Assembly: GCF_008905045.1 (NCBI RefSeq)
Contig: NZ_VWMY01000051.1
Span: 20,995-84,994 of the forward strand
Length of the DNA: 64,000 nucleotides
Reading direction: 5' to 3'
Source of the DNA: Streptomyces albicerus
GTDB lineage: Bacteria > Actinomycetota > Actinomycetes > Streptomycetales > Streptomycetaceae
Shown in pieces: positions 1-9,010 of this stretch. Within the stretch, counting starts at the first letter, position 1; each line of letters begins with the position of its first letter. The translations under genes were made by a program, and so were the position numbers. Below the pieces are notes generated by a model, which worked only from the letters and a program-made list of their open reading frames with translations, ran no database searches and had not been told where the DNA came from.

Positions 1-859
1 AGCACCAGTGGCGCAGCGTCGGCAGCCCGGCGTCCCCCCAGCGGGCGTGGCCGAGAACGGCTGGTGAACACCTTGGCGCCTTCCTCGATCCGGACCCGGC
101 CGATGATCTCGCTCGTCCCGTCGACGCTGCCGTCGATGCGCGGTTCGACCGTCTCCAGGACGGATCGGTTCACCTCCAGCATGTCGGTGACGTTGCCGGT
201 GTCCTTCCAGTATCCGGAGATCGTCGTGGAGCGCACGTCGCGTCCCTGTTCGAGCAGCCACTGGAGAGCGTCGGTGATCTCCAGCTCTCCGCGCCGGGAC
301 GGGCGGATGGAACGTACGGCCTCGTGGACGGCGGGCGTGAAGAGGTAGACACCGACCAGCGCCAGATCGCTCTTCGGTTGCTGCGGCTTCTCCTCCAGCC
401 CCACCACCCGGCCCGTCTCGTCGAGTTCGGCGATGCCGAAGGCGGTGGGTTCGCAGACATGGGTCAGCAGGATGCGGACGTCCGGCCGTTCGCGGCGGAA
501 GTCGTCCACCACGCCGGTGATGCCGCCGACGATGAAGTTGTCGCCGAGGTACATCACGAAATCGTCGTCGCCCAGGAAGTCCCGGGAGATCAGGACGGCG
601 TGGGCGAGCCCGAGGGGGCGTCCCGCGGCAGGTAGGTGACGTCCAGACCGAAGCGGGAACCGTCGCCGACCGCCTCGCGGATGTCCCGCTCGGTGTCCCC
701 GACCACGATGCCGGTCTCCGTGACCCCGGCGGCGGCGATGGCCTCCAGTCCGTAGAACAGCACCGGTTTGTTGGCCACCGGCACCAGTTGCTTCGCCGAG
801 GTGTGCGTGATCGGGCGGAGCCTGGTGCCCGCTCCGCCGCACAGTACGAGTGCGCGCCG
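1..859 (-). pseudogene. Frameshifted glucose-1-phosphate thymidylyltransferase (RmlA/RfbA-like), cut by window edge
   Basis: In intact form this enzyme makes dTDP-glucose from glucose-1-phosphate and dTTP. The reading begins at RALVLCGGAGTRLRP, followed by SAKQLVPVANKPVLFYGLE, both classic for the long RmlA family. After TYLPRDAP (about position 617) the frame is lost. It resumes in another frame as LGLAHAVLISRDFLGDDDF, then MYLGDNFI, EEKPQQPKSDLALVGVYLF and SGYWKDTGNVTDML. One missing C in a run of Cs on the minus strand explains the break. No start codon stands where the family normally begins (a Pro-Arg pair sits there). Near the left edge the expected left-handed helix repeats become unrecognisable. 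A sequencing error could explain the internal shift but not the odd start. Confidence 0.75.
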
Positions 860-966
860 TGGGCAGCAGCGCGGACAACGCCGCCGCGGAGAGCTGGGAC
901 GCACCTCTCAAAAGGGAGACGCTCAAGGGCGCGAAGGCATGGCCTACCGCGCGCCGCGCGCGTCTC

Positions 967-1180
967 GCACCGGCAGGTAAGTCCCCGGCGACCAGTGCTC
1001 CAAGTAGCGGCGTCGTCGCTCGGCGTATCTGGGTATCCTGACGCGAAAAATTGGGTCCGGTTACCGATGGACCTGCCTCGGCGCCAACGCAGACTGCTTG
1101 CATGCGTCCCGAACCCGACCAAACCAACCCAAAGAGTCCGTCCTGCCGCACGGCCATGAACGGCGATGTCTCCGTCACGA
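967..1180 (+). promoter_or_regulatory. EPS leader repeat, copy A
   Basis: This stretch of about 210 bases is closely repeated at 8798-9010, and its core is repeated in inverted orientation at 5481-5556. It contains the spaced repeat GTATCTGGGTATCC (1025-1038), a short A-rich run, and the inverted repeat CGGTTACCG (1058-1066). It ends over the ATG of the sugar transferase at 1156. Similarity between copies continues through the start codon into the first codons. I infer a promoter or leader; no sigma-factor consensus is convincing. Confidence 0.6.
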
Positions 1181-2010
1181 TGAGAAACGCTGGGCGAACC
1201 GGGATTCCCGAGATGTCAGCGCACGGATTCATCCATTCAACGCCAAACCTGTGTTCGCTGGATGCTCACACGCAGCCCATCTTGGACACTCATCAGGACG
1301 ACGCTGCCCCCGATCAGGCCTCTGATATACAGGTCCACTCGGGGACGGCCCCGATCGCAGAGGCCGATATCCCGCCACGTCTCGATTGCGGCCTTCTTGC
1401 AGCAAGCAGCCGCCAACTGCTCGGGAAGCGTGTTCTTGACATTGTTCTCGCCCTGCTGGCAGTGATCCTGCTGTCGCCGATCCTTCTGGTGGCAGCATGC
1501 GCGATCAAGCTGTCTTCCGCAGGGCCTGTCTCTTACCTGCAAGACCGAGTCGGCCGCGACGGGAAGCCTTTCAGGATGTTCAAGTTTCGTTCGATGTGTC
1601 TGGATGCGGAGCGTCAGCGGTCGGCGTATCTGGACCTGAACGAATGCACTGGTCCCATCTTCAAGATTCGTCACGATCCGAGAGTCACCCCGGTAGGACG
1701 CGTTCTTCGCAGGTGGAGCATCGACGAGTTGCCACAGCTGCTGAATGTCATACACGGCGAGATGAGTCTCGTCGGCCCGCGACCCCCTCTTCCGGAGGAG
1801 TGTGAGCATTATGGTCCGCGGGAGCGGCAGCGATTGCTCGTGAAGCCCGGTATCACATGCATCTGGCAAGTCAGCGGCCGCTCCGAAGTCGAGTTCGCTG
1901 AACAAGTGCGGATGGATCTGGACTACATCGCCAACTGGGACCTCTTGATGGACATCACGCTCCTGGTCAGGACAGTACCGGCCGTGCTCGCGCGCCGAGG
2001 CGCCTACTGA
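1156..2010 (+). CDS. Priming sugar-phosphate transferase (undecaprenyl-phosphate glycosylphosphotransferase), short form
   Basis: The enzyme moves a sugar-1-phosphate from an NDP-sugar to undecaprenyl phosphate, the first step of EPS assembly. The product has 284 residues. About 85 weakly ordered N-terminal residues precede KRVLDIVLALLAVILLSPIL, a membrane (reentrant) helix. The bacterial sugar transferase core follows, with FKFRSM, the DPRVTPVG region, SIDELPQLLNV, MSLVGPRPPLPEE and the end RRGAY. It lacks the four-helix N-terminal half of WbaP-type enzymes, unlike its relative at 29479. I chose ATG 1156 because it matches the start of the gene behind leader copy C. An upstream ATG at 1051 is in frame but lies inside the repeat. 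The donor sugar cannot be read from sequence. Confidence 0.88.
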   Translation: MNGDVSVTMRNAGRTGIPEMSAHGFIHSTPNLCSLDAHTQPILDTHQDDAAPDQASDIQVHSGTAPIAEADIPPRLDCGLLAASSRQLLGKRVLDIVLALLAVILLSPILLVAACAIKLSSAGPVSYLQDRVGRDGKPFRMFKFRSMCLDAERQRSAYLDLNECTGPIFKIRHDPRVTPVGRVLRRWSIDELPQLLNVIHGEMSLVGPRPPLPEECEHYGPRERQRLLVKPGITCIWQVSGRSEVEFAEQVRMDLDYIANWDLLMDITLLVRTVPAVLARRGAY

Positions 2011-2028
2011 GGTTTCTCAGCGGTTTTC

Positions 2029-3055
2029 TCAACAGGCGAGCAATGGGTGGGTTCCATTGCCCGTCGCAGCACACCCGGTAGCCATCAGGTGTTGACCTCG
2101 ATTCGTCAGCGGGGTTCGGTCTCTGATCGGTTCGGCAGTTCGACCGTGAATTCCCCTGCCGCCCGTAATGTCCTCTGCCGGTTGAAGGCGGGCCGGAAGG
2201 TGGTAGAGGCGCAGGCGCATCGCGTCCGGCTCGGCACCTTCGAGGCCGTCCTGGCCGTGCAGGGTGAGCAGCCGCGGCCACGTGTCGAGATCGGCGGCGA
2301 AGTTCGCGGCGAGCATCCAGCCTGTGTTGATCTGACACGACTGCGAGGGCAGGTTCGCCAGCCCCATGTCCTTGTTGGTGCGGACGTGGTCTTCGACCTC
2401 GGCGTGGTCGCGGTGCAGTGCGTCGAGGAACTGGACCTGGTGAGAGCGGGCGATGCCCCACATGTGTCGGAGATGTTCGTCGCGGTGACCGAATACCGCC
2501 AGCCGGTCTTCTGCTCGCAGGAGGTCAGCTTCTTCATGTGCCGCCGGGAGGGGCGCACGCGGCGGACGATCAGCCGCATGCCCTCCGGCCAGCCGTCACG
2601 GGTGTTCAGGTAGGTCAACTCCGCGACCTGGTAGCCCGCCTGGAGGTCGCCGTCCTGCTTCAGCGAGGTCTCCCAGGCACTTTCGGGGAGTTCCCCGATC
2701 GCCGCCTCGTCCTCGGGCGTGATCTTTCAGCCGACCGTGTAACGGACCGTGCGCCGCTTCGTGTTCAGCGCCCGAAGGTGTTCCAGCAGACCGTGGGTGG
2801 CGCCCGCGCCGTCAACACGGACCAGGATCTTCGACTGGGAAGAGTGCGAGTCTGATCCAGCGCGGCGGCGAGGACGCGGATGTGGTCGTCCACGGTGGTC
2901 GACCCTGCGTTGCCCTACGGTTCCATCGCGAGGCTCTCTCCGGTGTTCGCGCACCAGCCGCCAAGCGGGTGGAAGCCGAACGTCCCTTGAACGTGGCAGC
3001 GGCCCCTTTGTCAGTACGTCAGCTGGCCCAATTCCGCTGAATAACCGGGGTTGAC
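2029..3055 (-). pseudogene. Decayed IS1380-family transposase
   Basis: Pieces of an IS1380 transposase occur on the minus strand in at least three frames. In order they are FHPLGGWCANTGESLAMEP with an in-frame stop, then NAGSTTVDDHIRVLAAALDQ, then GLLEHLRALNTKRRTVRYTVG with a stop where a Trp is expected, then KITPEDEAAIGELPESAWE, and finally ALHRDHAEVEDHVRTNKDMG and LANLPSQSCQINTGWMLAAN. The last part is the family's C-terminal region with its catalytic Glu. Frameshifts and stops show it is dead. I found no clear terminal inverted repeats. It separates the priming transferase from the convergent wecB pair. Confidence 0.75.
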
Positions 3056-3112
3056 TGTTGACGGCAAGACGGGCCGAGGGAACGCTACCGGCGACATACG
3101 CCGTCGCCGAGT

Positions 3113-4240
3113 TCACACCAACAGCTCCGAGGCGACTGCGGCCAGGGGGGCCTGATCGGCGCTGCGGGAGTGAAGGAGCAGCGCCTGATGGGCGAACATC
3201 GCACACCAGGCGTTGGCGATGTCCTGACCGCCTGAGAATAGAACTCCTCCGTCCGGTCGCACGAAGCCGAGGAGGGCCCGCATCAGCCCATCCAGACGCC
3301 CGGCCCAGTAGTCCCCCTGCAGGTATCCACGGCTGCGCAGTAGAAGCCCGATGCGCAAGGCCTGGGCGAGAACGTCTGAACGCACGATCCCTCCTCCCGT
3401 GGTCTCCGCAAGGGTTCCGTCAACCGTCTGGAGTCCCATGAGGCGGGCGTAGAGCCTCTCGACGACCTCCAGCGCCTCGTCTTCCGTATGGAGCGCCCCG
3501 ATGAGCAGGCCCTCCATCCCGTAGAGGAGCGGGTGCAGCTCGCGGCACGGCCAGGCTTCCTGCAACATCGCCTCCCAGTGCTCGCAGGTCCGATGGCAGA
3601 CCCGTCTGAGAGGTGCCCCGAGCACGCCAACAGGCATCCGGAGCAAGGCCGCAGCCGATTTCAGGTGATGCGGACCCGGTTGCGTCGACCAACGGTCGGG
3701 AAGTGGCGCGCCGGCGACCGCGTCGTGGGACCGCAGGACGGCAGCTCCCGAACACATGCTTTCGATGATGGTGCAGAGGCCGGCGGCAAGCTTCTCCCAT
3801 GCGCCGTGCCGGGCGACGTCCCCGAAACATGCGACTCCCCGCGCTGCCATCGCCAGATCAAACGTGAACACGCCGGCGTTCCGCCAATCGGAGCGACCGG
3901 CCGACAGGTACAGCCGCGTCGGCGGAACTCCCTGTTCCGACAAGTTGCGGGTGATCCAGCCCAACGCCTGCCGACCGTGCTCGAGTGCATCCGCGGCACG
4001 GTCCGGAGAGCTTGCCGCGCCCGACGCCAACCAGGCCATCGTGGTCAGGTAGTAGCCGGTGATCTCGAGGTATACGAACTCTGGTCGCCCCTCCCGATCC
4101 AGCCATCCGGCGACCGCTCCGCGCTGGGCGCCCTCCTCGATCTGAACCCCGCTCTGCAGCAACCATCGCTCGATGCGCCGGGCAGTCTCCGCTGTCTCGG
4201 CAGACAACCCGGTACCAGTGATGGAGGGCGCCCCCGTCAT
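3113..4240 (-). CDS. Unknown all-helical protein coupled to wecB (toroid-like)
   Basis: This gene encodes 375 residues with no signal peptide and no strong membrane segment. I do not recognise a named family. Repeated helical pairs with Gly/aromatic-rich turns (EITGYYLTTMAWLASG, LLYGMEGLLIGAL, DGTLAETTGGGIVRSDVLAQ, GQDIANAWCAMFAHQALLL) look like an alpha/alpha toroid, the fold of GlcNAc 2-epimerases and several glycoside hydrolases. That is a fold-level guess. Its ATG overlaps the wecB stop by 4 bases (ATGA), so the two are probably translationally coupled. The role is likely in the same amino-sugar or EPS pathway. It ends just downstream of the IS1380 scar. Confidence 0.8.
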   Translation of the reverse strand: MTGAPSITGTGLSAETAETARRIERWLLQSGVQIEEGAQRGAVAGWLDREGRPEFVYLEITGYYLTTMAWLASGAASSPDRAADALEHGRQALGWITRNLSEQGVPPTRLYLSAGRSDWRNAGVFTFDLAMAARGVACFGDVARHGAWEKLAAGLCTIIESMCSGAAVLRSHDAVAGAPLPDRWSTQPGPHHLKSAAALLRMPVGVLGAPLRRVCHRTCEHWEAMLQEAWPCRELHPLLYGMEGLLIGALHTEDEALEVVERLYARLMGLQTVDGTLAETTGGGIVRSDVLAQALRIGLLLRSRGYLQGDYWAGRLDGLMRALLGFVRPDGGVLFSGGQDIANAWCAMFAHQALLLHSRSADQAPLAAVASELLV

Positions 4241-5376
4241 CGCCGGGACTCCGTTCCTACCGATGGCGCCAACACCTCGCCGAGGATCTTCACGATCCGC
4301 TCGCCGGCGAGGCCATCCCCATAGGGGTCATGGCGAGTGGCCATGCGCGCATAGTGCACGGGGTCCTCAAGTAGGGCGGCCACCGCTGCGGCGATGTCGT
4401 TCTGATCGGTTCCGACAAGGTTGGATGTCCCAGCCCTGAGGGGCTCCTCGCGTTCCGTGCGACGGTTGACCACGAGAAGCGGTTTACCCAAGGCTGGTGC
4501 TTCCTCCTGGATGCCGCCCGAATCCGTCACTATCAAATACGAGTCAGCGAGCATATGCGTGAACGGGATATAACTGCATGGCGCCAGCACCTCGACGTTC
4601 CGGGGACGGGTTCCGTTCAGGGTCTGCTGGATCATCTGGATGACCGGCGGAGACGGGTGACGCACCAATTGGAATTGCACGTCAGGGTAGAGAGTCGCCA
4701 GCTGCCGGACAGCGCCGAAGATGGATCTGATGCCATCGGGTATGCTCTCGCGCCGGTGCGTGGTGATCACAATTCGACGTTGCCCTTCGGGGGGCGCGAC
4801 CGTTTGACGTGGTTGCGAGAGGGCCCAATAGAGCGCGTCGATGCCGGTGTTCCCGGTGAGGAATATTTGGTCTGGTGCCACCCCCTCGCGTACGAGGTTG
4901 GCCGCGGCCATCTCGGTGGGGGCGAAGTGCAGATCCGCGATCGCGCCGACGATCCGCCGGTGGCCCTCTTCAGGCCAGGGAGCACTGTTGTCATAGGTCC
5001 GCAGTCCGGCTTCGACGTGAGCCACTCGCGTGGAGGAGTGAAAGGCAGCGAGGCCGGCGGCCATCGTGGTCGTGGTGTCGCCCTGAACCATGACAACGTC
5101 CGGGCGTAGCTGGTCACAGATGTCGGCGGCCCACTGAGCCACTTTCCATGCCACCTCAGCAGGCCGTTGGTTCTTTCGCATCACCGCCAACTGGTAGTCG
5201 GCGCTCATCCCGAATGTCGTGAGGGCATCGGACAACAGCTCTGAATGCTGGCCGCTGGAGCACACGATCGTCTCGAAGGTCGAATCCAGGTCGCGTAGTG
5301 CCCGAATGGGCGAATACATCTTGATGACCTCGGGCCGTGTGCCCACGAACGTGACCACGCGGATGCGCCTCGCCAT
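4237..5376 (-). CDS. wecB: UDP-N-acetylglucosamine 2-epimerase (non-hydrolysing)
   Basis: The enzyme interconverts UDP-GlcNAc and UDP-ManNAc in the cytoplasm. The 379-residue product has the family length and motifs: VGTRPEVIKM at the N-terminus, VQGDTTTTMAAGLAAF, HVEAGLRTYD, a HRRES segment with the conserved His, and TDSGGIQEEAPALGKP with VVNRRTEREEP for UDP binding. The start is ATG 5376, behind GAGAGGTGGCAC. Leader copy B lies about 105-180 bases upstream in the direction of transcription. The stop overlaps the start of the downstream helical protein. UDP-ManNAc could feed the TagA-type transferase at 11011. Confidence 0.93.
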   Translation of the reverse strand: MARRIRVVTFVGTRPEVIKMYSPIRALRDLDSTFETIVCSSGQHSELLSDALTTFGMSADYQLAVMRKNQRPAEVAWKVAQWAADICDQLRPDVVMVQGDTTTTMAAGLAAFHSSTRVAHVEAGLRTYDNSAPWPEEGHRRIVGAIADLHFAPTEMAAANLVREGVAPDQIFLTGNTGIDALYWALSQPRQTVAPPEGQRRIVITTHRRESIPDGIRSIFGAVRQLATLYPDVQFQLVRHPSPPVIQMIQQTLNGTRPRNVEVLAPCSYIPFTHMLADSYLIVTDSGGIQEEAPALGKPLLVVNRRTEREEPLRAGTSNLVGTDQNDIAAAVAALLEDPVHYARMATRHDPYGDGLAGERIVKILGEVLAPSVGTESRR

Positions 5377-5480
5377 GTGCCACCTCTCCTACGTCCGGCT
5401 CTAGCTAGAGATGTTGAGGATTTACACCGCTTTGTTCCGCATGCCTGAGGTGGTTCGTGCTTTCAGGCTCACGGTGTGGC

Positions 5481-5556
5481 CAGTCTGCGGTGGTGCCGGG
5501 GCAGGTTCATCGGTAACCGGACCCAATTTTTTCGCGGCGGGATACCCAGATACCGC
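5481..5556 (-). promoter_or_regulatory. EPS leader repeat, copy B (core only)
   Basis: Read on the minus strand, this matches the core of copies A and C: GGTATCTGGGTATCCC, an A-run, AATTGGGTCCGG, CGGTTACCG (5511-5519), then ATGAACCTGCC and CACCACCGCAGACT. It sits upstream of wecB (start 5376) and points toward it, as the other copies point toward their genes. Similarity is lost after CAGACT, so only about 76 bases are shared. Confidence 0.6.
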
Positions 5557-5649
5557 AGGTGGCCGTAACGACACTTCGAGTGTTCGCCGTCACAGGAGTC
5601 CTGGCTGGAGGCCGAGTTCGGATTTCGGATCATGAGGTTGCTGATTGAC

Positions 5650-5945
5650 CTGTGTGTCTGGGCAAGCGGGGCCCGATCCCAGACCTGCGGCGGCAGTTCA
5701 ACGTGGTGATGTGGCGGTTCCGCACCGGCAGCCCGTGCCCACCACCGCGCCGCCGGGATGGCGGCCGATCTGGGCCGATCCCGGGGCGGGCTGACCAGCA
5801 AGGTCCACCTGTGTGCCGACCGTCGCTGTCGCCCTGTCTTTCTTGATCACCACCGGACAGGCCGCTGACGGCCCCCGCTTCGCCACCGTCCTGAGTCCCA
5901 TCAAGGTGCGTGCCGACCAGGCGGCCAACCGCAAGAAACGCGGCT
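5650..5945 (+). pseudogene. Remnant of an IS5-family transposase
   Basis: Short IS5-like stretches occur on the plus strand. GLTSKVHLCADRR is followed, after a one-base frameshift, by LITTGQAADGPRFATVL and IKVRADQAANRKKRGSHGSR, which match the middle of IS5/IS112-type transposases. A weaker upstream stretch may be the N-terminal region. The catalytic C-terminal block is missing. It lies between wecB and the LAL regulator and is unrelated in detail to the intact IS5 element at 61186. Confidence 0.6.
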
Positions 5946-6036
5946 CACACGGAAGCCGCCCCCTCCGCCACGATGCGGCCCGAGCGCTTGGATGGCGCCT
6001 CGTAGGTGCATGCCGGCCAGGCCCTCTGCCCGCAGC

Positions 6037-8652
6037 TCACCGTGAGGGGTCGTCGTCAAGCGGGATGGCGGCCTCCTCGCGTGTGTGGACGCTGAGTTTC
6101 GCGAGCACGGCGGCCACGTGATGTCCGGCGGTCTTGGGGGTGATGTAGAGCCGGGCGGCGATCTCCTTGTTGGTGAGTCTCTCGCCCAGCAGACGCTGGA
6201 CCTCCCGCTCCCGCTTGGTCAGGCCGTACGGATTGGCGCACGTCGAGGCGCGCTTGCCATACGGGGTGCGCCGCACCCCGGCCGCCCGCAGGCATTCCCA
6301 GGCGCGGTCCGCAGCGGGTCGGGCCCCCAGGGAGCGGAAGGTCTCCAGGGCCTGCCGCAAAGCGGGCACGTCACCGCCGAGGCGGGCCAGCGCCGCGTCG
6401 TACGGGCAACCGAGCTCCTCCCACACTCGCACCGCCTCGCGCCAGCGCCCGGCCAGTTCCAGGGCGTACGGTTCCGCAGCCCGCGTATGCGTGGATTCGC
6501 CGCCCGGCAACCGGGACCAGCGCAGCATTCCGCCGACGAGCCAGGGGTCGCTGTCGATGGTGACCGCCTTCAGGCCGTGTTCGGCCTCCGCCACGGCGCG
6601 GCTGTCGTCCCCTTCGAGCCAGGCCGCCTCGGCACGGGCGGCCCACACCGGGCCCGCCAGGAAGAGATCCGCCTCTTGGCCGTACGAGAGTGCCTCGTCC
6701 AGCAGCGGCCACACTCCCGGGTCGCCTCGGCGGGCCCTGACCAGAGCTGACGTCACCAAGGGCAGCAGCCGGTGCAGCGGTTGGGGATTCCGGTCGAGCA
6801 CGTCGCCCGCCTTCTGGGCGGCCCGTGCCCACTGGCCCCGGTGAAGCATGCCGAAGCCGGCCGCTCCGAGGGCCAGCACGAGGAACATCGGGAGTTCGTG
6901 TTCGCGGCAGTACGCGCATGTGCGGACGGTCAGTCGATCGAGGCACGGCAGATCGTGGTGGAGTGCCGCGGTCCAGCAGGCCACCGCTCCGACCTTGCAG
7001 GCGTCGTCCGCCATGCCGTCCTCGGCCATGGCCGAGTGCCAGGCGTCCTCGAAGTTCTGCCAGCCTTGCCCGCGGCAGGCCACATTCACCAGGGCCTCAC
7101 AGACACGCGAATGGGTCTTCAGCGCGGGTTCGCCCAGGCCCAGCCCCAGTTCGGCGGCCTTGCCCGCATAGTCGGCCGTCGCCGCGGGGTCGTAGCCGAG
7201 GCAGGCCAGTTGGGCGAGGTTGGCGTAGGCCCAGGCGAGTTCCCGGGTCGAGCCCTCGCCTTCCACAACGCGAACGGCGTCCAGGCCCGCTCGCCAGGCG
7301 TCTGTCGCCTGGATCGCTAGCCAGTGCATGTGGGAGAGCCGGCGCAGGTCCTCTGCCTCGCGGCGCCGGTCGCCCTGCTCATGGCGCAGCCGGACCGCTT
7401 CGTCCCAGGCGTCGATCGCCTCCAGAAGGCTCCCGGTCACGTAGCTCTCGTAAGCCTGGGCTTCGAGCAGTTCGACGCGCTGTGCGGGCGGTGCGGCGGC
7501 CGGGTTGCGCACGGCGCGCCCGTACAGCTCGGCGGCCTCCTGGTGTGAGCCGATCGCCGCGGCGAAGGCGGCTGCCCTCGGAGCGTACTCGGCTACTGCC
7601 GCTTCGTCGCCGGCCTGCTCGGCATGGAAGGCGAGTTGCGCGAGATCGACCGGGTCGACCGGGCCGGAGCGCAAGGCCGCCAGGACGCGGCCGTGCAACC
7701 TGGCGCGCCGATAGACCGGGAGCGACTCCCAAACGGCCCGGCGCGCCAACTCGTTGCGGAAGTACAGCACCGGACCGTCCGGGCGCAGCACACCCGATGC
7801 CAGGCAGTCCTCCAGCCCCGTGGCGGCGTCCGGTGATACAGCGGCGATCAACGGTTCTGTGGCGCGGGGCCCGATGACGGCCACCGTCTCCGTCACTTCC
7901 CGGGCGCGGCCGGGGAGCCGGGCTATGCGGCCCAGTACCGCTTCGCGCACAGTGGTGGGGACACCGGGGGTGCGGGCTGCCAGGACTTCCGTGACGTAGA
8001 ACGGGTTTCCATGCGTGTTGCTGAACAGCTCGTAGGCGTCCACCGGGTGCCCGGCCGCGGCCGTCAAATCGGCGACCGCTCGGCGGCTCAGCGGCTCCAG
8101 TGTGCAGCGGTGGACCGAAGCGAAAGCGGCGAGGTCGCCCAGGACTACCGCCAGGGGGTGTGTGGGTCCAATCTCGTCGTCGCGATAGGTGGCCAGGAGC
8201 AGGAGGGGGATCCGGTCGATGCGCCGGGCCAGGTAGCGCACCAGGTCCAAGGTGGCCTGATCGGCCCAGTTCAGGTCCTCGATCACCAGCAGTGTCGGCT
8301 GCCCTCCGGGCTGGCCGCCGAGCGCGGTGAGCACTCCGCTGAAGATTCCGCACGGGTCCGAACGTCGACGCAAGCCCGCCTCCAGGGCCTGGGTCACCGG
8401 CGGGCCGAGCAGCGTGGTGATGTCCATCAAGGCGCCCAGGGGGCGCGGCGCGGAGAGCGGGTCGCAGGCCCCGAGCAGAACCCGGGCGCGCCCGGTACCG
8501 CCCGTCTCCTCAGCGAAGCGTCGCACGACCGCGGTTTTGCCGATACCTGCCTCACCGCGCAGCAGCACCAGCTGTCCGTGGCCGTGTTCAGCCTGTTCCA
8601 GGCAGTCTGAGAGCTCCTGCAGTACGGCGCCGCGTTCAAGAAGATCGGTCAC
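6037..8652 (-). CDS. LAL-type LuxR-family transcriptional regulator with AAA ATPase domain
   Basis: The 871-residue product is a large ATP-binding regulator of the MalT/LAL type, common in actinobacterial secondary-metabolite and polysaccharide loci. An N-terminal ATPase has Walker A GEAGIGKTAVV (about residues 33-43) and a Walker B-like LLVIEDLNWAD. A long helical, TPR-like middle follows. The C-terminal LuxR helix-turn-helix reads LTKREREVQRLLGERLTNKE, then IAARLYITPKTAGHHV. Both the sensor and DNA-binding parts look intact. It is divergent from the glycosyltransferase at 8985, and leader copy C lies between them, so it is a candidate regulator of the EPS genes. That link is inference. Confidence 0.92.
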   Translation of the reverse strand: MTDLLERGAVLQELSDCLEQAEHGHGQLVLLRGEAGIGKTAVVRRFAEETGGTGRARVLLGACDPLSAPRPLGALMDITTLLGPPVTQALEAGLRRRSDPCGIFSGVLTALGGQPGGQPTLLVIEDLNWADQATLDLVRYLARRIDRIPLLLLATYRDDEIGPTHPLAVVLGDLAAFASVHRCTLEPLSRRAVADLTAAAGHPVDAYELFSNTHGNPFYVTEVLAARTPGVPTTVREAVLGRIARLPGRAREVTETVAVIGPRATEPLIAAVSPDAATGLEDCLASGVLRPDGPVLYFRNELARRAVWESLPVYRRARLHGRVLAALRSGPVDPVDLAQLAFHAEQAGDEAAVAEYAPRAAAFAAAIGSHQEAAELYGRAVRNPAAAPPAQRVELLEAQAYESYVTGSLLEAIDAWDEAVRLRHEQGDRRREAEDLRRLSHMHWLAIQATDAWRAGLDAVRVVEGEGSTRELAWAYANLAQLACLGYDPAATADYAGKAAELGLGLGEPALKTHSRVCEALVNVACRGQGWQNFEDAWHSAMAEDGMADDACKVGAVACWTAALHHDLPCLDRLTVRTCAYCREHELPMFLVLALGAAGFGMLHRGQWARAAQKAGDVLDRNPQPLHRLLPLVTSALVRARRGDPGVWPLLDEALSYGQEADLFLAGPVWAARAEAAWLEGDDSRAVAEAEHGLKAVTIDSDPWLVGGMLRWSRLPGGESTHTRAAEPYALELAGRWREAVRVWEELGCPYDAALARLGGDVPALRQALETFRSLGARPAADRAWECLRAAGVRRTPYGKRASTCANPYGLTKREREVQRLLGERLTNKEIAARLYITPKTAGHHVAAVLAKLSVHTREEAAIPLDDDPSR

Positions 8653-8797
8653 GGCTGTCCCCAGTGTGGATGCGTCCCGTATCCGTACACCTTCAGTCTA
8701 AGGATCTTCGGGCGCGAGCGCCTTCACGCCCACTTCAGGCTCGAGGTCGTGGTCACCCAATGCGTCTCCGTGGGGCAGCTCAGCAGGCTCCGGTCCT

Positions 8798-9010
8798 GCA
8801 CCGGCAGGCACGTCCCGGCGACCAGGCTCCGAGTAACAGCGTCGTCGCTCGGCGTATCTGGGTATCCCGCCGCGAAAGATTGGGTCGGGTTACCGATGAA
8901 CCTGCCTCGGCACCACCGCAGACTGCTTGCATGCGCCCCGAAACCGACCAAACCAACCCAGAGGGGCCGTCCTTCCGCGCAACCGTGAACGGCGATGTCG
9001 CCGTCACGAC
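8798..9010 (+). promoter_or_regulatory. EPS leader repeat, copy C
   Basis: This is nearly colinear with copy A over about 210 bases. It holds GTATCTGGGTATCCC (about 8854-8868), a GGGTTACCG variant of the inverted repeat (8887-8895), and the shared TGCTTGCATGCG. It extends into the start of the downstream gene: GTG 8985 here aligns with ATG 1156 there. Substitutions are scattered and mostly change residues in the open upstream frame, so the shared part is better read as leader than as coding sequence. Confidence 0.6.

Noticed and set aside
1051..1155. Earlier in-frame start for the sugar transferase at ATG 1051
   Set aside because: The segment lies inside the repeated leader; the two copies differ mostly by residue-changing substitutions, so it is probably not translated.
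6825..7877. Plus-strand open frame of 350 residues inside the LAL regulator region
   Set aside because: Arg/Pro/Ser-rich complement of the regulator gene; not a protein.
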